From positions 1-64,000 of the forward strand of contig NZ_PJAU01000048.1 of the NCBI RefSeq assembly GCF_002836255.1: a stretch of 64,000 bases of DNA, in the 5' to 3' direction. This document shows positions 9,642 through 19,575 of this stretch, piece after piece. The translations under genes and the position numbers were made by a program. Every line of letters starts with the position of its first letter. The first letter of the stretch is position 1. The notes beneath the pieces were generated by a model. The model did not search any database, had not been told where the DNA came from, and was given only the letters and a program-made list of their open reading frames with translations. The DNA is from Colwellia sp. 75C3 (GTDB lineage Bacteria > Pseudomonadota > Gammaproteobacteria > Enterobacterales > Alteromonadaceae).

Positions 9642-12296
9642 CTACAATTGCTCTTTTAAAGCGAACAATAAATCTAACGCCTGTCTCGGGCTTAACTCAT
9701 TAACATCGGTGTCGATAAGCGTTGTTAGTGCAGGATGCTCATTTGAGGCAAAAGTAAGTTGCTCAAAGGCATCACTAGGTGCAGCTGTTGTAGAAAGTAA
9801 CGTTGGTGTTTGCTGTTGCTCAAGTTCACTTAATTTTTGTTTAGCACGCTTGATCACCATTTTGGGTACGCCGGCTAATTGCGCTACTTGCAAGCCAAAA
9901 CTCTTACTGGCAGCACCTTCTTGTATTGCGTGCATAAAAACGATGTTATCGTCATGTTCCATGGCATCTAAGTGAACATTGGCTAAGCTTGGGATCTGCT
10001 CAGCAAGCATGGTCAGCTCAAAGTAATGCGTAGCGAATAAGGTAAAAGCCTTAGTTTTAAGTGCTAACATTTCTGCACAAGCCCAAGCTAGTGATAAACC
10101 ATCGTAAGTACTGGTGCCGCGGCCAATCTCATCAAGCAGTACTAAACTTTTATCAGTAGCATTATGTAAAATATTGGCAGTTTCAGTCATTTCAACCATA
10201 AAGGTTGAGCGACCACTGGCTAAATCATCGGAAGCACCAATGCGGGTAAATATTCTATCAACCAAACCTATCGTTGCGCTGTCAGCAGGTACATAACAAC
10301 CGATATGAGCAAGCAATACGATTAAAGCTGTTTGACGCATATAAGTTGATTTACCGCCCATGTTTGGTCCGGTAATAATCAACATTTTTCGCTGTTGCGT
10401 TAACGAAACTGGATTAGCGATAAATGCATCATGAGTCATTTGTTCAACGACAACATGGCGACCCGCATCAATACTAATACCTGGCTTTTCAACTAAATTA
10501 GGCTTTACATAATTTAGGGCTAATGCACGCTCTGCAAAGGTAGTTAATACATCAAGTTCAGCAATGGCTTGGCTCAATTGCTGTAGTTGTGCCAAATCAG
10601 GTAATACTTTATCGAATAACTCCTGATAGAGTACTTTTTCTAAGGCTAAGAATTTACTTTGAGCACTCAGCACTTTCTCTTCATGTTGTTTCAATTCTTC
10701 GGTAATAAAACGTTCATTGTTTTTTAATGTTTGGCGACGAATGTAATCATCGGGTGCATCAACTGCAGCAGTGCGACTCATTTCGATAAAGAAACCATGA
10801 ACTCTGTTATAACCAACTTTCAATGAATGTATGCCAGTACGCTCTTTTTCACGTTGCTCAAGCTGTGCTAAAAATTGAGTAGCGCCATCACTTAAATCAC
10901 GTAATACATCGAGTTCGCTATTATAACCGGGTGCGATAACACCACCATCACGTATTAGCACCGGTGGATTTTCAATAATGGCATGTTCCAGCAAAGCTTG
11001 TAATTGAGGCATTGGCTGGCTTTGTTGAGCAATGGTCGTTAAGTAGTTAGCAGCTGAATCGCTAGTGTGGAGTTCTGTAAATTCACCTTGCGACTCATTT
11101 TGTAACTCATCCTGTAACTCAGGCAACTGTTGTAGCGCATGACGTAAGCGAGCAAAATCTCGAGGTCGAGCAGAGCCTAACGCTATTCTAGAGACAATAC
11201 GTTCAATATCGCCTAAGCCTTTTAATAATGGCTGAATTGGTGTGATTAGATCTAAGGCTATGATGTCACTTACCGTATTATGGCGGTTATTAAGAACAGT
11301 TAAATCCCGTAATGGAAAGTGTAACCAGCGCTTCAGTAAACGCGATCCCATTGGTGTGGACGATTTATCTAAAATAGCGGCAAGGGTATTATCTAAACCG
11401 CCTTGTAAATTTTGGGTTAGTTCTAAGTTACGTCTAGTAGCCGCATCAAGTACTACCCCTTTATTGGCAGACTCACTGATTATGGAACGAATATGGGGAA
11501 GAGCGGTACGTTGAGTATCTTTAACGTATTGAAATAAACACCCTGCGGCAGCCAAACCTAATGGTTTATCATCAACACCAAAGCCGGTTAATTCTTTAGT
11601 ATCGAACTGTTTATTCAATAAACTAACGGCCGTATCAAGGTCAAACTCCCATTCAGGACGACGACGTAAACCTTTTCTATTCTCTATTAAACTAAAATCC
11701 TGTAGCGATTCGCTATAAAGTAGTTCAGCAGGAGATAAACGTTGGAGTTCAGCTTGAAGTTGTTCATTGGTTTGTGGCTCAGTCAGTACAAATCGGCCAC
11801 TGGCCATATCCAAATAAGCAAGACCAAAAGCAGGTGCAGAGCTCGTTTTTAGCTTGGCGTTAGGCGATTGATTATCTACGATGGCAACAATTAAATTATC
11901 TTGTTTATCTGTTAATAGGGCTTCATCACTTACCGTACCCGGAGTGATAACACGAACAACTTTACGTTCAACCGGACCTTTACTGGTAGCAGGGTCACCT
12001 ATTTGTTCACAAATAGCGACAGACTCACCTAAGGCGACCAGCTTTGCTAAGTAATTTTCAACGGCATGATAAGGCACCCCAGCCATTGGAATAGCGTTCC
12101 CACCTGTTTTGCCGCGGGCAGTAAGCGAAATATCTAATAAATCTGAAGCTTTTTTAGCATCATCAAAAAATAATTCATAGAAATCGCCCATGCGATAGAA
12201 AATCAAAATATGTGGAAATTCAGCCTTAATGGTTAAGTACTGGCGCATCATTGGGGTGTGCGAGGAGAAATCACTTTCTTTTAAAGGTTTAGTCAT
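9642..12296 (-). CDS. mutS: MutS, DNA mismatch recognition ATPase
   Basis: MutS binds base mismatches and recruits MutL. The 884 residues (E. coli 853) contain the mismatch-wedging Phe-x-Glu in MGDFYELFF near residue 38, connector, lever and clamp regions, and the C-terminal ABC-type ATPase. The ATPase shows Walker [14 protein letters not shown], Walker B and signature residues in [14 protein letters not shown], and the ATHYFELT block. The slight excess length is spread through the lever region and the tail. The gene is monocistronic and reads opposite to recA. The E. coli arrangement around mutS is not kept here. Confidence 0.98.
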   Translation of the reverse strand: MTKPLKESDFSSHTPMMRQYLTIKAEFPHILIFYRMGDFYELFFDDAKKASDLLDISLTARGKTGGNAIPMAGVPYHAVENYLAKLVALGESVAICEQIGDPATSKGPVERKVVRVITPGTVSDEALLTDKQDNLIVAIVDNQSPNAKLKTSSAPAFGLAYLDMASGRFVLTEPQTNEQLQAELQRLSPAELLYSESLQDFSLIENRKGLRRRPEWEFDLDTAVSLLNKQFDTKELTGFGVDDKPLGLAAAGCLFQYVKDTQRTALPHIRSIISESANKGVVLDAATRRNLELTQNLQGGLDNTLAAILDKSSTPMGSRLLKRWLHFPLRDLTVLNNRHNTVSDIIALDLITPIQPLLKGLGDIERIVSRIALGSARPRDFARLRHALQQLPELQDELQNESQGEFTELHTSDSAANYLTTIAQQSQPMPQLQALLEHAIIENPPVLIRDGGVIAPGYNSELDVLRDLSDGATQFLAQLEQREKERTGIHSLKVGYNRVHGFFIEMSRTAAVDAPDDYIRRQTLKNNERFITEELKQHEEKVLSAQSKFLALEKVLYQELFDKVLPDLAQLQQLSQAIAELDVLTTFAERALALNYVKPNLVEKPGISIDAGRHVVVEQMTHDAFIANPVSLTQQRKMLIITGPNMGGKSTYMRQTALIVLLAHIGCYVPADSATIGLVDRIFTRIGASDDLASGRSTFMVEMTETANILHNATDKSLVLLDEIGRGTSTYDGLSLAWACAEMLALKTKAFTLFATHYFELTMLAEQIPSLANVHLDAMEHDDNIVFMHAIQEGAASKSFGLQVAQLAGVPKMVIKRAKQKLSELEQQQTPTLLSTTAAPSDAFEQLTFASNEHPALTTLIDTDVNELSPRQALDLLFALKEQL

Positions 12297-12597
12297 ACTG
12301 TTTTAATTCTCTTATTCTTTTTGGTACGAGCGTATATATTGGGCTTGCTGTTTCAGTCTATATCAAAAAATTTGGTTATTATGAAGGGCTAGTGTAGCTT
12401 TTGTATATCTCTACATAATAAGGCATTGAGAATGCGGCAACCCTTCAAAATAGAAGCAAGATGGTTAAGCTAATTCTACAGTAATAACTGCTTAGTTGTA
12501 CAACAGGGAGAGTTTTAAATTAATAATCTGAGGTTGGATTGTGTGATTCAAGGACCGTTTTGAAGAAAGGGGCGCAAGCCCCGTTAAAGCGTAAAGA
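12297..12597. other. mutS upstream region
   Basis: This 301-base gap separates mutS from the 192-residue gene on the same strand. Apart from the terminator hairpin at its right end, it presumably holds the mutS promoter. No open frame, tRNA or repeat is visible. Confidence 0.5.
12562..12585 (-). terminator. Terminator of the 192-residue gene
   Basis: Read on the minus strand, GGGGC and GCCCC pair around a four-base loop and are followed by TTTCTTC. It lies just after the stop of the gene at 12598. Confidence 0.65.
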
Positions 12598-13176
12598 TTA
12601 AAATAATTCTATCTCATCTTCTTCGCAGTCGACTCGTTCTAATAGTGCTTGTTTAAAATCAGCTAACGCTTCTTCAATAGGCATGCCAGCGATAACTTTA
12701 TCAAACATATTACGCTCTTCTTTCATGGTGTATTTAGCTCGAATAGATTCTTGTAAAGCTCGCCATTCTACCGGTGAATATAGTGCAGTGGGATCAGATA
12801 TTAATGCTGTTAAGGCGCCTAAGCTCTGACTAACATGGTCAAGCCGTTGGGTTAATTTATCGTAAAATTGAAAAGCAATAATTGCTGAATGCACCTTATC
12901 TAATGCTGTTGTCGTTGAACCTTCAATAATCAGCTTCAGTTTATCTGCATCGCCATCATCATTTTTACCTTTCATTTGTAAAATCGATGACTGAATATCA
13001 CTTAAATTTGTTGCCAGTCCGGTAAATGATGCCGAAAGTGTTTCAATTGAAGAATTACCCTCGTTCATTGAACCGTCAATTTGCGCGACAGCAAGATTTA
13101 ACATTAATACGGTTTCTTTTAGTTGACTCCAATCTAGATCGGGACGTAATGCCGTTGAACCTGATAGTGTGCTCAT
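12598..13176 (-). CDS. Unknown cytoplasmic helical protein, possibly chemotaxis-related
   Basis: I cannot assign this 192-residue protein. It lacks signal peptide and membrane segments and is predicted almost wholly helical. The N-terminal half is rich in Ser/Thr with heptad-like spacing. A central segment, AFQFYDKLTQRLDHVSQS, resembles the FQ-DxxxQ helices seen in chemotaxis phosphatases and receptor-associated helical proteins, but this is only a pattern impression. The C-terminus is acidic. It is a lone gene with its own terminator and no chemotaxis neighbours. Confidence 0.6.
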   Translation of the reverse strand: MSTLSGSTALRPDLDWSQLKETVLMLNLAVAQIDGSMNEGNSSIETLSASFTGLATNLSDIQSSILQMKGKNDDGDADKLKLIIEGSTTTALDKVHSAIIAFQFYDKLTQRLDHVSQSLGALTALISDPTALYSPVEWRALQESIRAKYTMKEERNMFDKVIAGMPIEEALADFKQALLERVDCEEDEIELF

Positions 13177-13373
13177 GGTGCTCCTTTTACTTTCTATAGA
13201 GGGGTGTATGGTTTTACTTCACAGAAATATAGTTGAGTATAGGAGTAATCTATTGAGTTGCAGGCTTTTTATAGGTTTTTTGGTGTTAGTTTTTCTGAGA
13301 AGGGTTCGCCCTTTAATAATAAGAGGGAGGCTAATGAATCCGATAGCCGAGTAGTGAAAGAAATTTTTAGATA

Positions 13374-13401
13374 AAATGCTAACATTTTAGTATTAGCATT
13401 T
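13374..13401 (-). terminator. Terminator of argO
   Basis: AAATGCTAA and TTAGCATTT pair perfectly around a ten-base loop just past the argO stop. On the minus strand the hairpin runs into TTTTATC, a modest T-tract. Confidence 0.6.
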
Positions 13402-13434
13402 CTTAATTATAAATAATGGTTGCAACAATACTTA

Positions 13435-14055
13435 TTATCTCGCCATCCAAGCATTAAATAGTGACCAAGCGACTAACCACATAACTAAGGCAATAATTAT
13501 ATCTATGGTCATTTTTACTTTTGGTCTGCTTAATTGTTTTGAAAGCTTTACTGCTCCAAATGCTAAACAACTAAACCATGTTAATGATCCAAAAACACAG
13601 CCAATCAAAAAGTACACTTTCACTTCATCAGAATATTGACCACCAACACTACCAATAACCATAACGGTATCAATATAGGCATGTGGATTTAAGAAAGTAA
13701 CCGCTAAAGTTGTTAGGAAAATAATCTTTGCTGATTTCTTTTTCAAAACCGTATCAGTTGTATTCTTGCTTTGTACAAAAGCCGACTTCATTGACATTAA
13801 ACCATAGACACTTAAAAACAAGATACCGCCCCAAGTGAGCACGTTGAACAAAGTGGCATTACGGGATAGTAAAATACTTCCGCCAAGTACCCCCATACTT
13901 ATTAATAAAGCATCGTAAAGTACAAAAAGAGCTGCGGTCATTTTATGATGATTTTGATTAATACCTTGGTTTATCAGCATCGAGTTTTGTGTGCCTATCG
14001 GTATGATCATGCTTAATGTAAGGGTAAAACCTTTTGCTAAAACTAATAAGCTCAT
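13435..14055 (-). CDS. argO: ArgO/LysE-type amino acid exporter
   Basis: This 206-residue inner-membrane protein of the LysE superfamily has about six hydrophobic segments and the family N-terminus with IPIGTQNSMLINQG. ArgO exports arginine and related basic amino acids. The assignment over other LysE members rests on its divergent position next to an ArgP-like LysR regulator, the arrangement known from E. coli and Corynebacterium (lysG-lysE). Control by ArgP is inferred from this context. Confidence 0.85.
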   Translation of the reverse strand: MSLLVLAKGFTLTLSMIIPIGTQNSMLINQGINQNHHKMTAALFVLYDALLISMGVLGGSILLSRNATLFNVLTWGGILFLSVYGLMSMKSAFVQSKNTTDTVLKKKSAKIIFLTTLAVTFLNPHAYIDTVMVIGSVGGQYSDEVKVYFLIGCVFGSLTWFSCLAFGAVKLSKQLSRPKVKMTIDIIIALVMWLVAWSLFNAWMAR

Positions 14056-14177
14056 AATGGTACTCGATAATTTGTCTGGGAATTTGATAAACGCTAGTTT
14101 GCATTAATTCACTATTTAAATATAATTAATAATAATTAACTATCATTAGTAAAACTTATGAGGGGTTTTGATAAAAT
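14056..14177. promoter_or_regulatory. Divergent argO/argP control region
   Basis: This 122-base, strongly AT-rich gap separates the two divergent start codons. It includes the partly symmetric AATTAATAATAATTAA, a plausible LysR-type binding area. The operator itself cannot be fixed by eye. Confidence 0.45.
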
Positions 14178-15074
14178 ATGGCAAATTTTGATTATAAGCT
14201 TTTAGCTGCACTGTCCGAAGTCATTGAGCTGCAGAGCTTTGAGTTGGCAGCTCAAAAATTATTCATTTCGCAATCAGCAATATCTCAACGTATTAAAGCG
14301 TTAGAGGAACATGTTGGCCAACCGGTTCTTATTCGTAATCAACCCATCGTCGCAACGCCAGCCGGTGAACAATTACTCAGTCACTTTAAAAAAGTGAAAC
14401 AACTTGAACATGAATTGGTACCACTGTTATCTCCGGATAAGCCAATAAAGCCGATGAAAATATCTTTAGCGGTTAACGCAGATAGTATTGCCACTTGGTT
14501 TATCGATGCGATTACTCCTGTACTTAAAAATCACTTAGTTGAATTAAATTTAATTATTGAACATGAAGAGAGAACTTTAGATAAGCTACGAAGCGGTCAG
14601 GCCATTGGCGCGGTAAGCGTTATTGAAAAGCCGTTAAAGGGGTATCGCTCTTTCAAGTTAGGTGAAATGGAGTATTGTTTAGTCGCGAGTGAAGGCTTTG
14701 CGAAAAAATACTTTCCTGAAGGTGTGAACCAAAGCTCATTAAAAATGGCGCCAGCGATAAGTTATGATCATAAGGATGATATGCACGTTCGCTATATCGC
14801 AAAACATTTTAGTTTGGCGGCTAGTGAATATTATTGCCACAGTGTTCGCTCATCAGAAGCGTTTGTTGCATTAGTTAAACAGGGGGTAGCTTATTGTTTG
14901 TTACCTAAGTTACAAATAGAGCACGAATTACTTACAGATCAATTAATAAACCTATGTCCGGATAATGAATTGGTAGAGACCTTGTATTGGCATAGTTGGG
15001 TGCTAGTAAAAGGCGTTAACAAAAAGATTTCCGAACAAATCGTTAATATAGGCCGTGAAAAACTAGCATACTAA
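14178..15074 (+). CDS. argP: ArgP-like LysR family regulator
   Basis: The 298 residues match ArgP (IciA; E. coli 297). The N-terminal winged helix (about 1-60) has FELAAQKLFISQSAISQRIK as recognition region, followed by the linker helix. A periplasmic-binding-protein-like effector domain spans about 90-295. ArgP activates argO according to lysine/arginine levels. The divergent argO gene supports this identity over the many other LysR proteins. The start is the ATG at 14178, with an AGGGG-type site about 14 bases upstream. Confidence 0.88.
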   Translation: MANFDYKLLAALSEVIELQSFELAAQKLFISQSAISQRIKALEEHVGQPVLIRNQPIVATPAGEQLLSHFKKVKQLEHELVPLLSPDKPIKPMKISLAVNADSIATWFIDAITPVLKNHLVELNLIIEHEERTLDKLRSGQAIGAVSVIEKPLKGYRSFKLGEMEYCLVASEGFAKKYFPEGVNQSSLKMAPAISYDHKDDMHVRYIAKHFSLAASEYYCHSVRSSEAFVALVKQGVAYCLLPKLQIEHELLTDQLINLCPDNELVETLYWHSWVLVKGVNKKISEQIVNIGREKLAY

Positions 15075-15158
15075 CCTTGTGGATATTTATAGTACTTGCG
15101 TTAAATAAAGTGACTGTTTATATTGTTTTGATTCCCCGATCTATTATTTGAACGTTTT

Positions 15159-17375
15159 TTGAATTACTCATCTTTACAACAACAGCAAAGCAAAGCATTA
15201 AAGACGTCAAAAGCTGTGGTTGTTTTAACGAGTTTTTTAATTTTAATATTATTGATATCGCAATCGTTTTCCGCCAATAAAATTCATCACAGTTACCAAG
15301 AGTCATTAATGGACTCAGTAACGGATCGTATCCTTTCTGACTATCAAGAGTATTTCACTCATCTTCGTTTAGAGATCGATCTTTTTCAACAAAAACAACT
15401 CAATGCTATTGAAAATTTGGAAGAAAAAGGGATTGAGGTTTCAAAAGAAGAATATATGCAGGTATTAACATCGTTGAAAAATGACATTGATAATACCCGT
15501 TTATTTGCTTTGATAGATCAGAATGGCCAAGGCAGTTTAAAGCATATTACGGGAAATTTTTTACCTGATTGCGAAAATGAAATAGCGACAACTATTGTCG
15601 ATGGCGTACAAGAAAAATTATTTTTACACCGAAGTAAAAGCAGTATTCATTTTGATTTACTGCAACCATTAGCTACTTCCTCAGGAGAAAATTCTTTTTT
15701 CTTTGTCGCTTTTAATCCCGATATCTTGACCGATATATTAACAAAATATCAGTTACCGCATCAGCAACTTTTTTTAATGCGATCGGATCTACCTGGGGAA
15801 ATTGAGCTTTCTACTGAAAAAGGTGAGAGTAATTACAACGAATTAATTTTGGGGGAAGGGCTAAATTCTTTTAATTTTGTCAAACCCATTCCACATACCC
15901 TTTGGCAGTTAGCTATCCGCCAATCTCCAGAATATAGTAACGATTTATATCGGCAAGGTTTGATAAAGGCAATACTCATATGGGGATTGCTAACGCTATT
16001 TATTTACCTTTTTTATCGCCAGAAAAAGCATAGTTTACAAAAACAACTGAAAGTTGAACAAACATTAGTTTACGTGGATAACCATGACCAACTAACAGGT
16101 TTAGCGAATAGGGTTAATTTTGATAGACAGTTATCGGAATATATTGAGGCTAATCGTTTACTCGCTCATAACTCAATTAATGCTAACACTTTAGTAAATG
16201 ATCAAGTTGGTGTTGTAATGCACATCGACTTAGATAAATTTCAAGTGATAAATAATAGTCTGAGTTATGCGATTGGTGATAAATTTCTTCATCAAATATC
16301 AATAGGGCTGAAGAATTTCCTTCCTGATAATGCCATTGTAAGTCGATTAGGTAATGATGAATTTGCCGTGTTATTACCTGTCATGTTATTTAGCGAGGCT
16401 AAAGATTATGCCCATGAATTACGCTTAGAAATACAGGGGATTCGTATTCCTGAACTTGAAAAAGATACCAATATCACCGCCAGTATTGGCGTGATTATTT
16501 TGGACCATTCTATTTTTGATGCGCAACAAGTGTATTCATCATTAGGTCAGGCGGTTAGATTAGCGAAAGAAAAAGGTCGTAATAGAGTACAAGTTTATCA
16601 AAGCGATGATGAGCAATTAGTGTTACATGCGAAAGAAATGGAAGTCTTACATGATGTTGCTGAAGGCTTAAAAGAAAATCGTCTCTTGTTATATCGACAA
16701 GAGATTAAGTCGCTAAAAAATATCCATAGCTCTCATTACGAAGTGCTTGTTCGGATGAAAAATGCACAGGGCGCGCTAGTGCCACCTAATCACTTTATTC
16801 CAGCGGCAGAGAAATACGGGCTGATCCGACAAATAGACCAGTGGGTCATTGAACATACTTTTAAAATGCTTGCTTCTCAGCCTGATGATAATAAAACTTA
16901 CAGCATTAATTTATCTGGCGTTACTATAGCCGACCGCGATATTTATAGTCAGGTAATTAAGTTATTTGAACAATACCAAGTGTCAGCAAAACGAATCTGT
17001 TTTGAGGTAACGGAAACTTCAGCTATTAGTCATATAGACTCTGCCTTATATTTTATTCATAAAATGAAAGACTTTGGTTGTAGTTTTTCATTAGACGATT
17101 TTGGTAGTGGTTTGTCATCATTTAGCTATTTACAAAAACTTCCTGTAGACATAATAAAAATTGATGGCGTTTTTGTACGAGATATCGATACCAATCCGGT
17201 CAACCGAGTTTTTGTTGAAAATATTAAACGTACTGCGGATGCGATGAATAAAAAAACTATCGCTGAATTTGTCGAAAATTCGGTGATTGAAGAAATTCTT
17301 ATCGAGATTGGTATTGATTATGGGCAAGGCTATAATATCCATAAACCTGAACTTTGGTATGAAGTAACCCAATAA
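15159..17375 (+). CDS. Membrane GGDEF-EAL protein, probable c-di-GMP phosphodiesterase
   Basis: Two membrane segments (about residues 19-38 and 268-286) enclose a periplasmic sensory domain of roughly 230 residues that I do not recognise. A GGDEF domain follows (about 300-480) with RLGNDEF at 396-402; the second glycine is replaced by Asn, so cyclase activity is doubtful. The C-terminal EAL domain keeps its metal and catalytic positions: EVLVRM, NLSG, FEVTET, LDDFGSG, IKIDG and YGQGYN. I infer c-di-GMP breakdown. The longest frame begins with TTG at 15159. The next ATG (15309) would remove the first membrane segment, so the TTG is preferred despite no obvious ribosome binding site. Confidence 0.85.
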   Translation: MNYSSLQQQQSKALKTSKAVVVLTSFLILILLISQSFSANKIHHSYQESLMDSVTDRILSDYQEYFTHLRLEIDLFQQKQLNAIENLEEKGIEVSKEEYMQVLTSLKNDIDNTRLFALIDQNGQGSLKHITGNFLPDCENEIATTIVDGVQEKLFLHRSKSSIHFDLLQPLATSSGENSFFFVAFNPDILTDILTKYQLPHQQLFLMRSDLPGEIELSTEKGESNYNELILGEGLNSFNFVKPIPHTLWQLAIRQSPEYSNDLYRQGLIKAILIWGLLTLFIYLFYRQKKHSLQKQLKVEQTLVYVDNHDQLTGLANRVNFDRQLSEYIEANRLLAHNSINANTLVNDQVGVVMHIDLDKFQVINNSLSYAIGDKFLHQISIGLKNFLPDNAIVSRLGNDEFAVLLPVMLFSEAKDYAHELRLEIQGIRIPELEKDTNITASIGVIILDHSIFDAQQVYSSLGQAVRLAKEKGRNRVQVYQSDDEQLVLHAKEMEVLHDVAEGLKENRLLLYRQEIKSLKNIHSSHYEVLVRMKNAQGALVPPNHFIPAAEKYGLIRQIDQWVIEHTFKMLASQPDDNKTYSINLSGVTIADRDIYSQVIKLFEQYQVSAKRICFEVTETSAISHIDSALYFIHKMKDFGCSFSLDDFGSGLSSFSYLQKLPVDIIKIDGVFVRDIDTNPVNRVFVENIKRTADAMNKKTIAEFVENSVIEEILIEIGIDYGQGYNIHKPELWYEVTQ

Positions 17376-17897
17376 TGAGCTAATAGAGTCTCTCAATTCT
17401 ACTAGTAGCTTTTAGGTGGCCTAATGAGTAACAAAGCTAAAATAAAACCCACTATCTTAGTCAGTGGTATGATTTCCTTTCTTTCAAAGCTTCCGTTTAG
17501 TTAACGGGGGGTTGCAATATCTTAAGATCTCCAAATGTCCCCACCCAGTTACCTAAAGCATCAAGAAGGCACTGTTTAACAGTTTAACTATAGCAACGAG
17601 AGAGCCCTCCTTATTATGATAATTAAATCTAGAATACGTAGAAAAAATTAAAAATTAAAAAAGCTGTTAAATAACGATGATAATTAAATAGTAACTTTTT
17701 AGCGTGAAACAATAAAAAGATATAAAGTGATAAATAATTCTTTATTATCAGTCAATTAAAAGTACCAGTAGTTAAGTTTTTTTAGAAATAAATAAAAAGT
17801 TGATAAAAAGCTTGATACTGTACGACCATACAGTATACTTGTCTCATCTAAACGAAACCATAAACAAGAACTAGCGATTTAGAGTCGCGGAGCAACT
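17376..17897. other. 522-base gap upstream of recA
   Basis: The left part (about 17400-17610) is richer in G and C than its surroundings and contains an imperfect inverted repeat around ATCTTAAGAT (17501-17542). The right part is extremely AT-rich and holds two exact 13-base copies of ATGATAATTAAAT (17616-17628 and 17677-17689), then the recA promoter. No convincing gene is seen in any frame. Confidence 0.5.
17812..17839 (+). promoter_or_regulatory. recA promoter with LexA (SOS) box
   Basis: The -35 TTGATA (17812-17817) and -10 TATACT (17834-17839) are 16 bases apart. Exactly between them lies CTGT-N8-ACAG (17818-17833), within TACTGTACGACCATACAGTA, a near-ideal gammaproteobacterial LexA site. 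LexA bound here would block the promoter directly. Confidence 0.93.
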
Positions 17898-18929
17898 ATG
17901 AAAGACGATAAAGATAAAGCACTATCAGCAGCCTTAGCACAAATTGAACGCCAATTTGGTAAAGGCTCAATAATGAAGCTTGGTGATAACACCACCATGG
18001 ATGTAGAAACAATCTCTACCGGTTCATTAGGCTTAGATATCGCATTAGGTGCTGGTGGTTTACCACTAGGTCGTGTTGTTGAAATTTATGGTCCAGAATC
18101 TAGCGGTAAAACAACGCTAACGTTAGAAGTTATTGCTGAAGCACAGCGTAATGGTAAAGTTTGTGCCTTTATTGATGCAGAGCATGCTCTTGACCCTGTT
18201 TACGCTGAAAAATTAGGTGTTAACATTAATGAATTATTAATATCTCAACCTGATACAGGTGAGCAAGCATTAGAAATTGTTGATATGTTAACGCGTTCTG
18301 GTGCTATCGACGTTATTGTAGTCGATTCTGTTGCCGCACTTACACCTAAAGCTGAGATTGAAGGTGATATGGGTGATTCACATATGGGCTTACAAGCACG
18401 TATGTTGTCACAAGCGATGCGTAAGCTTACTGGTAATTTGAAAAAATCTAATACCATGCTTATTTTTATCAACCAAATTCGTATGAAAATTGGTGTTATG
18501 TTCGGTAGCCCAGAAACTACTACTGGTGGTAATGCATTAAAATTCTACGCTTCAGTACGTTTAGATATCCGTCGCATTGGTGCAGTTAAAAACGGCGATG
18601 AAATTGTTGGTAATGAAACACGCGTTAAAGTAGTTAAAAACAAAATTGCTCCACCGTTTAAACAAGCTGAATTCCAAATCTTATACGGCGAAGGCATTAA
18701 CAACTTAGGTGAGTTAATTGAACTTGGCGTTAAGCATGGTTTTGTAGAAAAAGCGGGTGCTTGGTATAGCTGTAATGGTGAACGAATCGGTCAAGGTAAA
18801 GCAAATGCAGCGAAATATTTAGATGAACATCCGGACATGGCTAAAGATGTTGATACTAAATTACGCGATATGTTTTTATCAAAAGATGTTGTTACTGAAG
18901 ATAAAAAAGAAGCAGCAGTAACTGAATAG
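17898..18929 (+). CDS. recA: RecA recombinase / SOS coprotease
   Basis: RecA coats single-stranded DNA, exchanges strands and triggers LexA self-cleavage. The 343 residues show Walker [10 protein letters not shown] (65-73), the [11 protein letters not shown] block, Walker [11 protein letters not shown], the disordered L1/L2 DNA-binding loops with [21 protein letters not shown], and the usual acidic tail. The gene is monocistronic with an SOS promoter and a strong terminator. In E. coli pncC precedes recA and recX follows; neither is adjacent here. Confidence 0.99.
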   Translation: MKDDKDKALSAALAQIERQFGKGSIMKLGDNTTMDVETISTGSLGLDIALGAGGLPLGRVVEIYGPESSGKTTLTLEVIAEAQRNGKVCAFIDAEHALDPVYAEKLGVNINELLISQPDTGEQALEIVDMLTRSGAIDVIVVDSVAALTPKAEIEGDMGDSHMGLQARMLSQAMRKLTGNLKKSNTMLIFINQIRMKIGVMFGSPETTTGGNALKFYASVRLDIRRIGAVKNGDEIVGNETRVKVVKNKIAPPFKQAEFQILYGEGINNLGELIELGVKHGFVEKAGAWYSCNGERIGQGKANAAKYLDEHPDMAKDVDTKLRDMFLSKDVVTEDKKEAAVTE

Positions 18930-18970
18930 TTAATACTAATTTAATTACTAACAGTTAATAAAAATTAGTA

Positions 18971-19010
18971 AAAAAAAACGTAACCTTAGACGTAAGGTTA
19001 CGTTTTTTTA
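18971..19010. terminator. Bidirectional terminator between recA and slyD
   Basis: AACGTAACCTTA and TAAGGTTACGTT form a 12-base perfect stem with a GACG loop, A-run before and T-run after. It can end transcription from both convergent genes. Confidence 0.92.
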
Positions 19011-19056
19011 TGCCTGATTAGTTTGTAAAACCCTACAAACTTGTCAGCAAAAATTT

Positions 19057-19545
19057 CTAATGGTCGTGTCCACAACCACCTTCACTATGTACATGACCAT
19101 GTTCAAGCTCATCCGCTGTGGCTTCACGTACTTCAATAATCTCTACATCAAAACTTAAGTCTAAACCTGAAAGCGGGTGATTACCGTCAACGGTAATCTC
19201 GTCTTCTTGTACATCAATAACAATGACCGTTTGCTCGCCATCATCAGTTGTTGCACGTAATTGAGTACCAAGAGAAAGATCTTCAACACCGGCAAGTACT
19301 TCTCTAGGAACTGTTTGAACATAATCATCATGTCGTTCGCCGTAAGCATCTTCACAAGCGACGGCAACTTCAAACTTATCGCCAGCTTCATGATCAATAA
19401 GAGCATCATCTAAGCCAGGGATTAAATAACCAGTACCTTGAATAATTGCCATTGGCTTATCTTCGTATGAGCTATCAATTAAAGTGCCTTCGCTGTCAGA
19501 TACGGCATAATGCATAACAACGACATTGTTTTTAGCTATTTTCAT
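19057..19545 (-). CDS. slyD: SlyD-type FKBP peptidyl-prolyl isomerase
   Basis: This 162-residue cytoplasmic FKBP has the SlyD layout: split FKBP strands at both ends (MHYAVSDSEGTLIDSS at the start, HPLSGLDLSFDVEIIEV near the end) with an insert-in-flap chaperone domain between (about residues 70-125). The short C-terminal tail HGHVHSEGGCGHDH is histidine-rich with one cysteine, consistent with nickel binding, but much shorter than the E. coli tail. It could equally be called a SlyD-like FKBP. It converges on recA. Confidence 0.88.
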   Translation of the reverse strand: MKIAKNNVVVMHYAVSDSEGTLIDSSYEDKPMAIIQGTGYLIPGLDDALIDHEAGDKFEVAVACEDAYGERHDDYVQTVPREVLAGVEDLSLGTQLRATTDDGEQTVIVIDVQEDEITVDGNHPLSGLDLSFDVEIIEVREATADELEHGHVHSEGGCGHDH

Positions 19546-19575
19546 TTTTTTTCCTAATTATTTTAAAATTTGTGC

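Noticed and set aside
9607-9975. 122-residue plus-strand frame over the mutS 3' end
   Set aside because: Ser/Cys/Leu-rich shadow of mutS codons; no independent support.
17441-17475. Possible terminator after the GGDEF-EAL gene
   Set aside because: CCACT/AGTGG pairing is only five bases long with a poor T-tract.
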